DNA from: Anaerococcus sp.
GTDB lineage: Bacteria > Bacillota > Clostridia > Tissierellales > Peptoniphilaceae
Assembly (NCBI GenBank): GCA_030825745.1
Contig: JAPJPH010000016.1
Location: forward strand, 1 to 10,927
Direction: 5' to 3'
DNA length: 10,927 nucleotides
Shown: positions 1 to 8,000 of the stretch, piece after piece
How positions within the stretch are numbered: the stretch's first letter is position 1
Layout: every line of letters begins with the position of its first letter
Notes under the pieces: generated by a model
Told to the model about the DNA's origin: nothing
The model's input: only the letters and a program-made list of their open reading frames with translations
Databases searched by the model: none
Made by a program: the position numbers and the translations under genes

Positions 1-79
1 ATCTATGGGAGCTATGTGCTGAGAGGAAGTCTAACTTCGACCATTTATACCGGTCAGGGTAATGCCTGCAAGGGATGAA
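1..79 (+). promoter_or_regulatory. TPP (THI-box) riboswitch aptamer, 5' edge cut by window
   Basis: This is the thiamine pyrophosphate-sensing aptamer in the thiC leader. Hallmarks read directly: GGGAGC at 7-12, CTGAGA at 19-24, ACC at 49-51, a CAGG/CCTG stem (55-58 with 65-68) enclosing the conserved GTAATG, and AGGGA at 71-75. Supporting pairings are ATGG 5-8 with CCAT 41-44 (P2-like), AGC 10-12 with GCT 18-20 (a very short P3), and a variable hairpin GAAGT 26-30 with ACTTC 34-38. The closing P1 helix cannot be fully drawn because most of its 5' arm lies before base 1. The promoter is also outside the window. From the family, TPP binding should switch the downstream gene off, which fits thiC. 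Confidence 0.93.
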
Positions 80-90
80 GCATATTTATT

Positions 91-120
91 CTCCTATAAG
101 TATATTTAGGAGGTTTTTTT
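91..120 (+). promoter_or_regulatory. Riboswitch expression platform sequestering the thiC ribosome binding site
   Basis: CTCCTA (91-96) is the exact complement of TAGGAG (107-112), which contains most of the thiC Shine-Dalgarno AGGAGG (108-113). A GTTTTTTT tract (113-120) follows directly, so the same hairpin could also act as a weak intrinsic terminator. The stem is only 6 base pairs with a 10-base loop, so control of translation initiation looks more likely than strong termination. The 5' strand of the aptamer (bases 4-11) can pair with 91-98 instead, giving a plausible ON structure. The pairings are seen in the sequence; the switching mechanism is inferred. Confidence 0.72.
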
Positions 121-125
121 AATTT

Positions 126-1421
126 ATGGAATATAAAACACAGATGGAAGCTGCAAAACATGGTTTTGTAACTGAAGAGATGAAAATAGTTGCTAAGAAG
201 GAAAATGTCAGCGAACAATACCTAGTAGAAAAAATTGCCAAAGGTGAGATAGTAATACCTAGAAATAAAAATCACAACTCTATATCACCAGAAGGAATTG
301 GTACAGGTCTTAAAACAAAGATCAATGTAAACCTAGGTATATCAAAAGATTTAAACGACCTAGACCTTGAGATGCAAAAGGTTGATATGGCCCTAAAAAT
401 GGGAGCAGAATCAATCATGGACCTATCAAACTATGGTAAAACCCAAGAATTTAGGCAAAAACTTATAGAAAAATCAACAGCCATGATAGGAACAGTACCT
501 ATGTATGATGCAGTAGGATTTTTAGATAAGGGACTATCTTACATAAAGGCTGAGGAATTCCTTGATGTAGTAAGAAACCATGCAGAAAATGGAGTGGATT
601 TTGTAACTATCCATTGTGGGATAAATAGGGCTAATGCTGAAATTTTCATGAGAAATAGAAGAGTAAATGAAATCGTATCTCGTGGAGGTTCCCTATTATT
701 TGGTTGGATGAAGATGAATGATAGAGAAAATCCATTTTATGAATATTACGATCAACTTCTAGATATCCTAAGAGAATATGATGTGACCCTATCCCTAGGA
801 GATTCCCTAAGACCAGGAGGAATCCATGATGCAACTGACCCTGGCCAAATAGCAGAACTAATTACCCTAGGAGAGCTTACAAAAAGAGCTTGGGAAAAAG
901 ATGTCCAAGTAATTATAGAAGGACCAGGCCATGTTCCAATAAATGATATTGAAATGAATATGAAACTTCAAAAGAAACTATGCCATAATGCACCTTTTTA
1001 TGTTCTAGGACCCCTAGTAACAGACATAGCCCCTGGCTATGACCATATAACTAGTGCCATAGGTGGAGCTATAGCTGCTAGTCATGGGGCAGACTTCTTA
1101 TGCTATGTAACCCCAGCAGAACATTTAAGATTACCTGATGTAGATGATGTAAAAGAGGGAATAGTAGCAGCAAAAATAGCAGCCCATGCAGGAGATATAG
1201 CCAAACTAAAAGATGCTAGAAATATAGATTTAGAAATGAGTAAGAGAAGACAAAAACTAGACTGGGAGGGTATGTTTGAACTAGCCCTAGATCCAGAAAA
1301 ATGTAGGAGGTATAGGGCTTCTTCATCACCAGAAGAAGAACAAACCTGTACCATGTGTGGAACTATGTGCTCAGTTAGAAATATGAACCTAATCCTAGAG
1401 GGAAAAGACATAGTATTATAA
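126..1421 (+). CDS. thiC: Phosphomethylpyrimidine synthase ThiC (short form)
   Basis: ThiC is a cytosolic iron-sulfur, S-adenosylmethionine-dependent radical enzyme that rearranges AIR into HMP-P, the thiamine pyrimidine precursor, releasing formate and CO. The 431-residue protein shows family blocks throughout: [10 protein letters not shown] near residue 5, GPGHVP at 266-271, [14 protein letters not shown] around 298-311, and TPAEHLRLP from 329. The cluster-binding cysteines near the C terminus are C408, C411 and C415 in CTMCGTMC. Their spacing is CX2CX3C rather than the CX2CX4C of E. coli and Bacillus ThiC; I recall this shorter spacing in archaeal and clostridial forms but cannot check it. 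The protein lacks the N-terminal extension of the roughly 600-residue enzymes, as expected for the short clade. The ATG is 12 bases after AGGAGG. The TPP riboswitch directly upstream supports both function and regulation. Confidence 0.97.
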   Translation: MEYKTQMEAAKHGFVTEEMKIVAKKENVSEQYLVEKIAKGEIVIPRNKNHNSISPEGIGTGLKTKINVNLGISKDLNDLDLEMQKVDMALKMGAESIMDLSNYGKTQEFRQKLIEKSTAMIGTVPMYDAVGFLDKGLSYIKAEEFLDVVRNHAENGVDFVTIHCGINRANAEIFMRNRRVNEIVSRGGSLLFGWMKMNDRENPFYEYYDQLLDILREYDVTLSLGDSLRPGGIHDATDPGQIAELITLGELTKRAWEKDVQVIIEGPGHVPINDIEMNMKLQKKLCHNAPFYVLGPLVTDIAPGYDHITSAIGGAIAASHGADFLCYVTPAEHLRLPDVDDVKEGIVAAKIAAHAGDIAKLKDARNIDLEMSKRRQKLDWEGMFELALDPEKCRRYRASSSPEEEQTCTMCGTMCSVRNMNLILEGKDIVL

Positions 1422-1425
1422 AAAA

Positions 1426-1445
1426 TAGCTATAAAAATATAGCTA
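1426..1445 (+). repeat. Perfect 8-bp inverted repeat in the thiC-fhs gap
   Basis: The stem pairs TAGCTATA (1426-1433) with TATAGCTA (1438-1445) around an AAAA loop. It starts five bases after the thiC stop codon. It is AT-rich and followed by AAATTT rather than a run of T, so it is a poor intrinsic terminator. It may protect the thiC 3' end or mark a processing site. A third TAGCT copy at 1463-1467, beside the fhs ribosome binding site, could compete for pairing. No function can be assigned. Confidence 0.5.
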
Positions 1446-1456
1446 AATTTAAAAAT

Positions 1457-1461
1457 AGGAG
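1457..1461 (+). promoter_or_regulatory. Ribosome binding site of fhs
   Basis: AGGAG lies 7 bases before the ATG at 1469. It overlaps the palindrome AGCTAGCT (1460-1467), which could partly mask it. No promoter-like sequence is evident in the 47-base gap after thiC, so co-transcription with thiC is likely. Confidence 0.7.
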
Positions 1462-1468
1462 CTAGCTT

Positions 1469-3124
1469 ATGAAAACAGATATAGAAATATCAAGAGAGGC
1501 TAACCTAGTTGATATAGATCAAATATGCCAAAAACTAGGAGTAAAAGATTATGAAAAATATGGTAAATACAAGGCCAAACTTGACCTATCCTATGCAAAT
1601 AAAGAAAATAAAGGTGGCAAACTAATTTTAGTTACATCCACTAACCCTACCCCTAGTGGAGAAGGGAAAACTACCTTTAACATAGGCCTATCTATGGCCT
1701 TAAATAGGCTAGGTAAAAATGCTATATCAGTTTTAAGAGAGCCATCCATGGGCCCATCCTTTGGTAGAAAGGGCGGAGCAACTGGGGGAGGATATGCCCA
1801 GGTTCTTCCCATGGATGAAATTAACCTACATTTTACAGGGGACTTTCATGCCATAACATCAGCAGTAAACCTAGTAGCTGCCATAATAGATAATCATATC
1901 TACCAGGGCAATGAAAAAAATATAGATCCCAAGCAAATTATTTGGAGAAGATGCCTAGATATAAATGATAGGGCCCTTAGAAATGTAATAATAGGCCTAG
2001 GATCTAGGACTGATGGAATAACTAGAGAAGATAACTTTGACATAACAGTAGCCACAGAAATGATGGCAGTTTTATGCCTAGCCAATAGCCTTGATGATTT
2101 TAAGGCTAGAGTAGCTAGGATGATAGTAGCCTTTGATAAGGAAAATAAGCCAGTAACAGTAGAAGATATAGGAGCAACTGGGTCAGTTTGCGTAATCATG
2201 AAAGAGGCTCTAAAGGTAAACCTAGTTCAAACTATAGAAAATACTCCGGCTCTTATCCATGGAGGACCTTTTGCTAATATTGCCCATGGCTGTAATTCCT
2301 TACTTGCAAGTAAAACTGGCCTTGGCCTTTGCGATTATGTAATAACAGAGGCAGGATTTGGAGCTGACCTAGGGGCTGAGAAATTTAACAACATCAAAGC
2401 TAGGTTGGGGGGCCTAAAAGTAGATGCTAGTGTGATAGTAACATCTATTAGATCTTTAAAATACCATGCTGGCATAAACCTAGAGGATCTAGGGGATGAA
2501 AATATAAAATACCTAGAAAAAGGCTTTAAAATACTAAAAACCCATATAGAAAATATGAAAAAATTTGGAGAAAACGTCCTAGTAGCCATAAACACCTTTG
2601 CAACAGATACTGATAGGGAAATAACTCTGTTAGAAAACCTATGCCAGGAAATTAAAACCAAGGCCATAAAGACAACTGTCTTCACTGATGGGGGAGCTGG
2701 GGCTATAGAATTTTCAAAAGAACTTATAAAAACATTAGAAAATGACAACAAATTCAGATTTTTATATGATGAAAATAAACCTATAAAAGAAAAAATCGAA
2801 ACAATAGCAAGCCAAATTTATAGGGCAAGTGGGGTGAGTTATACCAAAAAAGCCAAAATAGACATAGATAGGATAGAAAGTCTAGGCTATGATAAGCTAC
2901 CCATATGTATAGCTAAAACCCCCTACTCCCTATCAGATGATCCAAACATGGATATAGACTGCGATAAATATGATATAACCATTAGACAATTAAGGTTAAA
3001 TGCTGGGGCTGGCTTTATAGTAGCATATACATCAAATATCCTAACCATGCCAGGCCTACCAAAAAAGGCCAATGCTTACAATATAAAACTAGATGATAAC
3101 AACGAGATTGTTGGTTTATTTTAA
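1469..3124 (+). CDS. fhs: Formate-tetrahydrofolate ligase (10-formyl-THF synthetase)
   Basis: Fhs catalyses formate + THF + ATP to 10-formyl-THF + ADP + Pi in the cytosol. The protein has 551 residues, close to the usual 555-560. The nucleotide-binding loop TPSGEGKTT is at residues 61-69. Other family blocks are REPSMGPSFGRKGGATGGG (from about residue 90), HFTGDFHAI, IHGGPFANIAHGCNS, TEAGFGADLGAEKF and the C-terminal TMPGLPKKANAYNI ending in GLF. It sits between thiC and purF, in the same direction as both. Its product is the formyl donor of PurN, encoded downstream, and formate is a by-product of ThiC, encoded upstream, so its place links the two halves of the cluster. No truncation or missing motif was seen. 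Confidence 0.97.
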   Translation: MKTDIEISREANLVDIDQICQKLGVKDYEKYGKYKAKLDLSYANKENKGGKLILVTSTNPTPSGEGKTTFNIGLSMALNRLGKNAISVLREPSMGPSFGRKGGATGGGYAQVLPMDEINLHFTGDFHAITSAVNLVAAIIDNHIYQGNEKNIDPKQIIWRRCLDINDRALRNVIIGLGSRTDGITREDNFDITVATEMMAVLCLANSLDDFKARVARMIVAFDKENKPVTVEDIGATGSVCVIMKEALKVNLVQTIENTPALIHGGPFANIAHGCNSLLASKTGLGLCDYVITEAGFGADLGAEKFNNIKARLGGLKVDASVIVTSIRSLKYHAGINLEDLGDENIKYLEKGFKILKTHIENMKKFGENVLVAINTFATDTDREITLLENLCQEIKTKAIKTTVFTDGGAGAIEFSKELIKTLENDNKFRFLYDENKPIKEKIETIASQIYRASGVSYTKKAKIDIDRIESLGYDKLPICIAKTPYSLSDDPNMDIDCDKYDITIRQLRLNAGAGFIVAYTSNILTMPGLPKKANAYNIKLDDNNEIVGLF

Positions 3125-3135
3125 AACAAAGATAG

Positions 3136-3160
3136 AGGATCCTGGTTGGGATCCTTTTTT
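3136..3160 (+). terminator. Intrinsic terminator between fhs and purF
   Basis: AGGATCC (3136-3142) pairs with GGATCCT (3149-3155). An extra T-G wobble closes a four-base GGTT loop, and the hairpin is followed directly by six T (3155-3160). This is a textbook rho-independent terminator. It begins 12 bases after the fhs stop codon and ends 20 bases before the purF ATG. Since the purF ribosome binding site lies just past it, any purF transcript that starts upstream must read through it. It may lower pur expression relative to thiC-fhs or act as an attenuator. Confidence 0.85.
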
Positions 3161-3166
3161 AATAAT

Positions 3167-3173
3167 AAAGGAG
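3167..3173 (+). promoter_or_regulatory. Ribosome binding site fixing the purF start
   Basis: AAAGGAG lies 6 bases before the ATG at 3180. This site, with the family N-terminal pattern xGIVxI right after the ATG, fixes the start. The reading frame stays open upstream to an ATG at 3093, but those 29 codons overlap the fhs end and cross the terminator hairpin, so they are not protein. Confidence 0.9.
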
Positions 3174-3179
3174 AAACCT

Positions 3180-4490
3180 ATGAGTGGGATAGTAGCCATA
3201 AAATCAAATACACATATAGGAAATAAAATAATTTATAGCCTTAACGCTATCCAACACAGGGGGGCAGATTACTTTAAAATTTCTCTATACGATAAGGCTA
3301 GAATAAGCAAATACAAATCCCATGGCCTAGTAGATAGGGCCTTTAGGATATGGGAAATAAATGAAAATAAGGTAAAGCTAGCCCTTGGTGAAGTGGGCAG
3401 TTTTAACCTAAGTAATAGCAAGAATTTAATAGATTATAAGGACTTAGACCTAGGTTTTGATGGCAATATCACTAATAATAAAACCCTGGCTCAAAAAGAG
3501 CTAGGAATTGATGAAAATATAAAAGATGATCAGCTTATAGCAGGACTATTTAAAAAATTCATTCAAAAAGATCTAATAAAAACCATTAGAAAAATGATGG
3601 ATATCTTAGAGGGAGCCTATTCAGTTGTCATAATTTATGAAGGTAAGATCCTTGCCTTTAAGGACTATAGGGGAATAAGACCCCTAATCCTAGGCTATGA
3701 TGAAAAAGATTTTATCATAAGCAGTGAACACCCAGCCATAGATATCCTAGAAATAGAAAAAACTAGGGATATAAGAGCTGGAGAGATTATCCTAATAGAA
3801 GATAAAGAAATAAAATCCTTTTATGATAAAAAAAGGGCAAAACCTAGGGCCTGTATCTTTGAGCAAATATATACTTCAAGAGTAGATTCCAACCTAGGCG
3901 GGATAAACTCCTATGAATTTAGAAAAAAATCTGGAGAGCTACTTGCAAAAAATAAGCCAGTAAAAGCTGATATAGTATGCCCTATCCCCGATTCAGGCAT
4001 ACCCGCTGCCCTAGGTTATGCTAAAGAATCAGGGATTGACTTTGAAATGGGCATAGTTAGAAATAGGTATGTAGGACGTAGCTTTATAAAATCTAGCCAA
4101 AGTGAGAGAGAGCTAGCAGTTAGGCTAAAACTAGCTGCCCTTAAATCAGTTGTAGCAGGTAAGGATGTAATCCTAGTAGATGATTCCATAGTAAGGGGAA
4201 CTACCTGTGCCAAACTAATAAAGAAAGTAAAAATGCAAGGGGCCAAAAAAGTCCACTTAAAAATAGCGTCTCCTCCAGTAAAACACCCCTGCTTTTATGG
4301 GATTGAAACTAGGGATATAAACACCCTTGTAGCAGCTAGGTTAAATATAGAACAAATTAGAGATAAACTAGGTGCAGATAGCCTAGACTTTTTATCAATT
4401 AAAGACTTACAAACTCTATTAGGCTATAAAAATACTCATTGTATGGCTTGTTTTAGTGGTGATTATCCAACAGGACAGGTTGATAGATGA
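3180..4490 (+). CDS. purF: Amidophosphoribosyltransferase PurF with degenerate glutaminase domain
   Basis: PurF makes 5-phosphoribosylamine from PRPP, normally with ammonia from glutamine. The protein has 436 residues, somewhat shorter than the roughly 465 of mature Bacillus PurF. The phosphoribosyltransferase half looks intact: CPIPDSGIPAALGYA, RNRYVGRSFI, and the PRPP loop VILVDDSIVRGTT with D334 and D335. The four cysteines matching the Bacillus 4Fe-4S ligands are present (C225, C371, C421, C424). The N-terminal Ntn-glutaminase half (about residues 2-215) is recognisable by QHRGADY, GIRPLILG and SSEHPAID but has lost its active site. Residue 2 is Ser (AGT) where the nucleophile Cys should be, the GHVRYST block reads GEVGSFN (70-76), and the NGN oxyanion motif reads DGN. 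There is no propeptide. It probably uses free ammonia, which the family can do, or a partner glutaminase. A paralog with another role is less likely given the neighbours. Confidence 0.93.
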   Translation: MSGIVAIKSNTHIGNKIIYSLNAIQHRGADYFKISLYDKARISKYKSHGLVDRAFRIWEINENKVKLALGEVGSFNLSNSKNLIDYKDLDLGFDGNITNNKTLAQKELGIDENIKDDQLIAGLFKKFIQKDLIKTIRKMMDILEGAYSVVIIYEGKILAFKDYRGIRPLILGYDEKDFIISSEHPAIDILEIEKTRDIRAGEIILIEDKEIKSFYDKKRAKPRACIFEQIYTSRVDSNLGGINSYEFRKKSGELLAKNKPVKADIVCPIPDSGIPAALGYAKESGIDFEMGIVRNRYVGRSFIKSSQSERELAVRLKLAALKSVVAGKDVILVDDSIVRGTTCAKLIKKVKMQGAKKVHLKIASPPVKHPCFYGIETRDINTLVAARLNIEQIRDKLGADSLDFLSIKDLQTLLGYKNTHCMACFSGDYPTGQVDR

Positions 4491-5044
4491 GACTTGCAGT
4501 TTTTATATCAGGTAGGGGTTCTAACCTAAAAGAACTGATAGAGGCTAATAAACAAGGCTTTTTTAAAAGTAAGATTTGCCTAGTCGTTGCAAACAAAGAA
4601 GCGAGAGGCTTAGAATATGCTAAGGAAAATAAGATAGCCTACCTAGTTAGTAAGGATGAAAGAAAAATAAAAAAGAGCTTAGATAAATATAAGATAGACC
4701 TAGTTATCCTAGCAGGTTACTTAGTTAAGGTAAGTGATTATCTAATAGATTCCTATGAAATCATAAACATCCACCCATCACTACTTCCCAAATATGGGGG
4801 TAAGGGCTTTTATTGTGATAAAATCCATAAGGCAGTCTTTGAAAATAAGGATCAGGAATCTGGGGTTAGTATCCATTATGTTAATAGTGACCTGGATGGG
4901 GGAGAAATCATAGCCCAAAGAAAGATAGATATAAGTAAGTGCCAAAACCCAGAAGAAATAGGAGCTAGGGTTCTTGAAATAGAGCATGAATTTTTAAAAG
5001 AAGTAGTAAAAGACTTAGAGAATAGATTAGATAAGGAACTTTAA
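4487..5044 (+). CDS. purN: Phosphoribosylglycinamide formyltransferase PurN
   Basis: PurN transfers the formyl group of 10-formyl-THF to GAR, giving FGAR. It has 185 residues, near the usual 190-210. The phosphate-binding start SGRGSNL (residues 8-14) and the catalytic residues N94 and H96 in NIHPSLLP and D137 in LDGGEIIAQ are all present. The GGKGFYCDKIHKAV segment matches the Firmicutes variant of the loop that follows NIHPSLLP. The ATG overlaps the purF stop codon in ATGA (4487-4490), so translation is coupled, and no strong ribosome binding site of its own is seen. The formyl donor is supplied by the Fhs encoded upstream. Nothing looks broken. Confidence 0.96.
   Translation: MRLAVFISGRGSNLKELIEANKQGFFKSKICLVVANKEARGLEYAKENKIAYLVSKDERKIKKSLDKYKIDLVILAGYLVKVSDYLIDSYEIINIHPSLLPKYGGKGFYCDKIHKAVFENKDQESGVSIHYVNSDLDGGEIIAQRKIDISKCQNPEEIGARVLEIEHEFLKEVVKDLENRLDKEL
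5033..5038 (+). promoter_or_regulatory. Ribosome binding site of purD-purL
   Basis: AAGGAA lies inside the last codons of purN, 5 bases before the ATG at 5044. That ATG shares one base with the purN stop (TAATG), indicating stop-restart coupling. Confidence 0.65.
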
Positions 5045-8000
5045 TGAAAATACTAATAGTAGGATCAGGTGGACGTGAGCATGCCCTTGGGGAAAAACTA
5101 AATAAAAAGGGACGCAGACTTTTCTTCGCCCCTGGAAATGCTGGAACATCTTTGATAGGTGAAAATATTGACATAGACCCAACTGACATAGATAAGCTCT
5201 TAGATTTTGCAAAAAAATCTTCTATAGATTTTACACTTGTAGGTCCTGAAAATCCCATCAGTCTAGGCATAGCAGATGTATTTGAAGAAAATGGCCTTGA
5301 AATATTTGCCCCAATAAAAAAAGCTGCCAAACTTGAATATGATAAAGACTATACCAAAAATTTCCTAGAAAAATATGGGGTTAAAACAGCTAGCTTTAAA
5401 AAAATATCAAATAGAGAAGATGCTATCTCACTAGCTAAAAAATATTTAGAAGAAGATTCTAGAGTTATCTTAAAAAGAAATGGCCTATGTGGGGGTAAGG
5501 GGGTATATATAGCAGCTAGCTATAATCAAGCTGTCACTATCATAGATCAAATACTTGCTATAGACGATTTTCTCTTGGTAGAAAAATATCTAGAAGGCTT
5601 TGAAATGAGCCTTTTAACTCTTACAGATACTAAAACCATTATCCCCCTACCTCCTAGCAGAGATTATAAAAAAGCCTATGAAAATAACCTAGGCCCAAAT
5701 ACCGGGGGGATGGGAGCCTATGCTCCATGTGAAATGGCCAGTCCCTATATTAAAGAGATAAAAGAAGAAATCCTCCCCAAAATACTAAGGGGCTTTAAAA
5801 GCGAGGGGATAGATTACAGGGGTGCCCTATACATAGGCTTTATGATATGTGAAAGTGGTATATATGTCCTAGAATTTAATGTTAGATTTGGAGATCCAGA
5901 AAGTCAGGTGGTTTTTGAACTAATAGAAAATGACCTTTTAGATATGTTAATAAAAACATCTAAATCTAGGCTGGATCAGATAAAGCTTAGGATAAATGAT
6001 AAAAAGGCAATCTGTCTAGTTCTAACATCTAAGGGCTATCCGGGAGCTTATGAAACAGATAAAAAAATAAGAATCAAAGATGGGATCAGATCAAAAATCT
6101 ACCATGCAGGAAGCAAAACTAAAAAATCTTGTATTTATACAGCAGGAGGTAGGGTCCTAAACCTAGTTACAAGTGCCCCTTCTTTTGATAATGCCATAGA
6201 CCTTGTCTACAAGGATCTTAGCAAGATAAACTTTTTGGGGATGACATACAGGTCCGATATAGGCCCTAGGGTAAAGAGGGTCTATGTTAGTAAAAAAGAT
6301 AGGGTTGATGTAGCTAGCAAGATCCTAAAAGAAGACATAGAAAAAAACCTAGGTCTAAGCCCTACTAGGGTCAAGATTTATAATCGCTATGACCTAGAAA
6401 TTAGGGATTCTGATTTGGACAAGCTTTTTTATACCCTATTAGCAGAAGCTCCCCTAGATGACCTATATGCCTATGATAAGGCCTATGACCTGGAAAAATC
6501 CTTTAAAAAGGCCCTAGTAAAAGAAAGCCTAGCTGGGCAATTTAACCAAAGAGAGCAGGCACTTTTAGATACTGCTAGACTAATTGACCCAGATATGGAT
6601 ATAAAAGTAAGCTATGCTAAAGTTTTTGAAATGGATGGGATAAGCGATGAGGATATTGGAAAAATTGAGGCCTATCTTATAAATAAAGTTGACTCTAAAA
6701 GGGGGAAGTTGCTAGATATTCCCCAAAGCCTAGGCTATGTAAAAATAGATAATCCAGAAAATATCATATATAAAGGCTTTATAAATTTTACAAAGGATGA
6801 TTTAGAAAACTTTATAAAAACAAATTCTTTAGCCATGAGCCTAGATGACCTTATCCTGGTAAGGGACTATTATAAAAATAAGGGTCGTGATCCTTTTGAA
6901 ACTGAAATTAAAATTATAGATACCTACTGGTCTGACCATTGTAGGCATACTAGCTTTAATACCATCTTAGATATTAAGCTAAACCCTAAGACCAACCTAG
7001 ATAGGGCAATAAAAAATTCCCTAGATAAATATATAAAGATGAGAAATACCCTAACTAATAAAAAACCCCTTAGTCTGATGTCTCTAGCAACAGATTTAAA
7101 AGAATATCTAAAAGATCAAGGATATTTGCCTGACCTAGAAGTAAGTAAAGAAGTAAATGCCTCTAGCATTCATGTAAAAGTTAGGATAGGGGATAAAAAA
7201 ACTGAGTCTATTGAAGATTACCTAATCATGTTTAAAAATGAGACTCACAACCATCCTACAGAAATAGAACCCTTTGGTGGAGCTGCTACATGCTTGGGAG
7301 GAGCCATCAGAGACCCTCTATCTGCAAGGGCCTACGTCTACCAGGCCATGAGACTAACAGGCTCATCTGATCTTAAAAAACCCTATGAAAAAACCATAAA
7401 GGGCAAACTACCTGCAGCTGAGATAGCCAAAAAAGCAGCCCTAGGATTTTCATCCTACGGCAATCAAATTGGTATATCTACAGGCCTAGTAGATGAATTT
7501 TACCATGAGGGATTTAGGGCCAAGAGATTAGAGTGTGGTGCAGTCATAGGAGCTGTTAGAAGTAAGGATGTAGTAAGATTAGACCCCAAACCAGGTGATA
7601 TAGTAATTCTTCTTGGTGGAAAAACGGGCAGAGATGGCATAGGTGGAGCAACAGGTTCATCTAAGTCCCACACCATAAACTCCCTTAGAGATGACTATGC
7701 CCAGGTCCAAAAAGGAAATGCCCCAGAAGAGAGAAAAATTCAAAGACTATTTAGAAAGGGGAAGGTAACATCTCTAATAAAAAAATGCAATGACTTTGGA
7801 GCAGGGGGAGTCGCAGTAGCCATAGGTGAGTTAGCAGGAGGGATAGATATCTACCTAGATAGGGTACCTTTAAAGTATAAAGGCCTTAGACCTTGTGATA
7901 TAGCCATATCAGAATCCCAAGAAAGAATGGCTGTCCTTATAGATAAGAAGGATAAGGATAAATTTATAAAATATGCGAAAGAAGAAAATCTAGAGGCTAG

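Noticed and set aside
1426..1450. Hairpin after thiC as an intrinsic terminator
   Set aside because: The stem is AT-rich and followed by AAATTT instead of a T tract.
2335..2751. Open frame of 138 codons on the minus strand within fhs, and similar minus-strand frames elsewhere
   Set aside because: They lie opposite strongly supported genes, encode no recognisable motifs and have no upstream ribosome binding site; they are shadows of the coding strand.
3093..3179. In-frame upstream extension of PurF from an ATG at 3093
   Set aside because: It overlaps the fhs end, crosses the terminator hairpin and lacks a ribosome binding site, while AAAGGAG and the family N-terminal pattern support the start at 3180.
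5044..5530. PurD part as inactive because of divergent ATP-grasp residues (KRNGL for KADGL)
   Set aside because: The other core motifs, GPNTGGMGAY and EFNVRFGDPE, are intact, so divergence rather than loss of function is the better reading.
6241..6300. PurD-PurL fusion as a frameshift or lost-stop artefact
   Set aside because: The frame is continuous, both modules are intact on either side and no start codon is left over for PurL. Only resequencing could exclude a base error fully.
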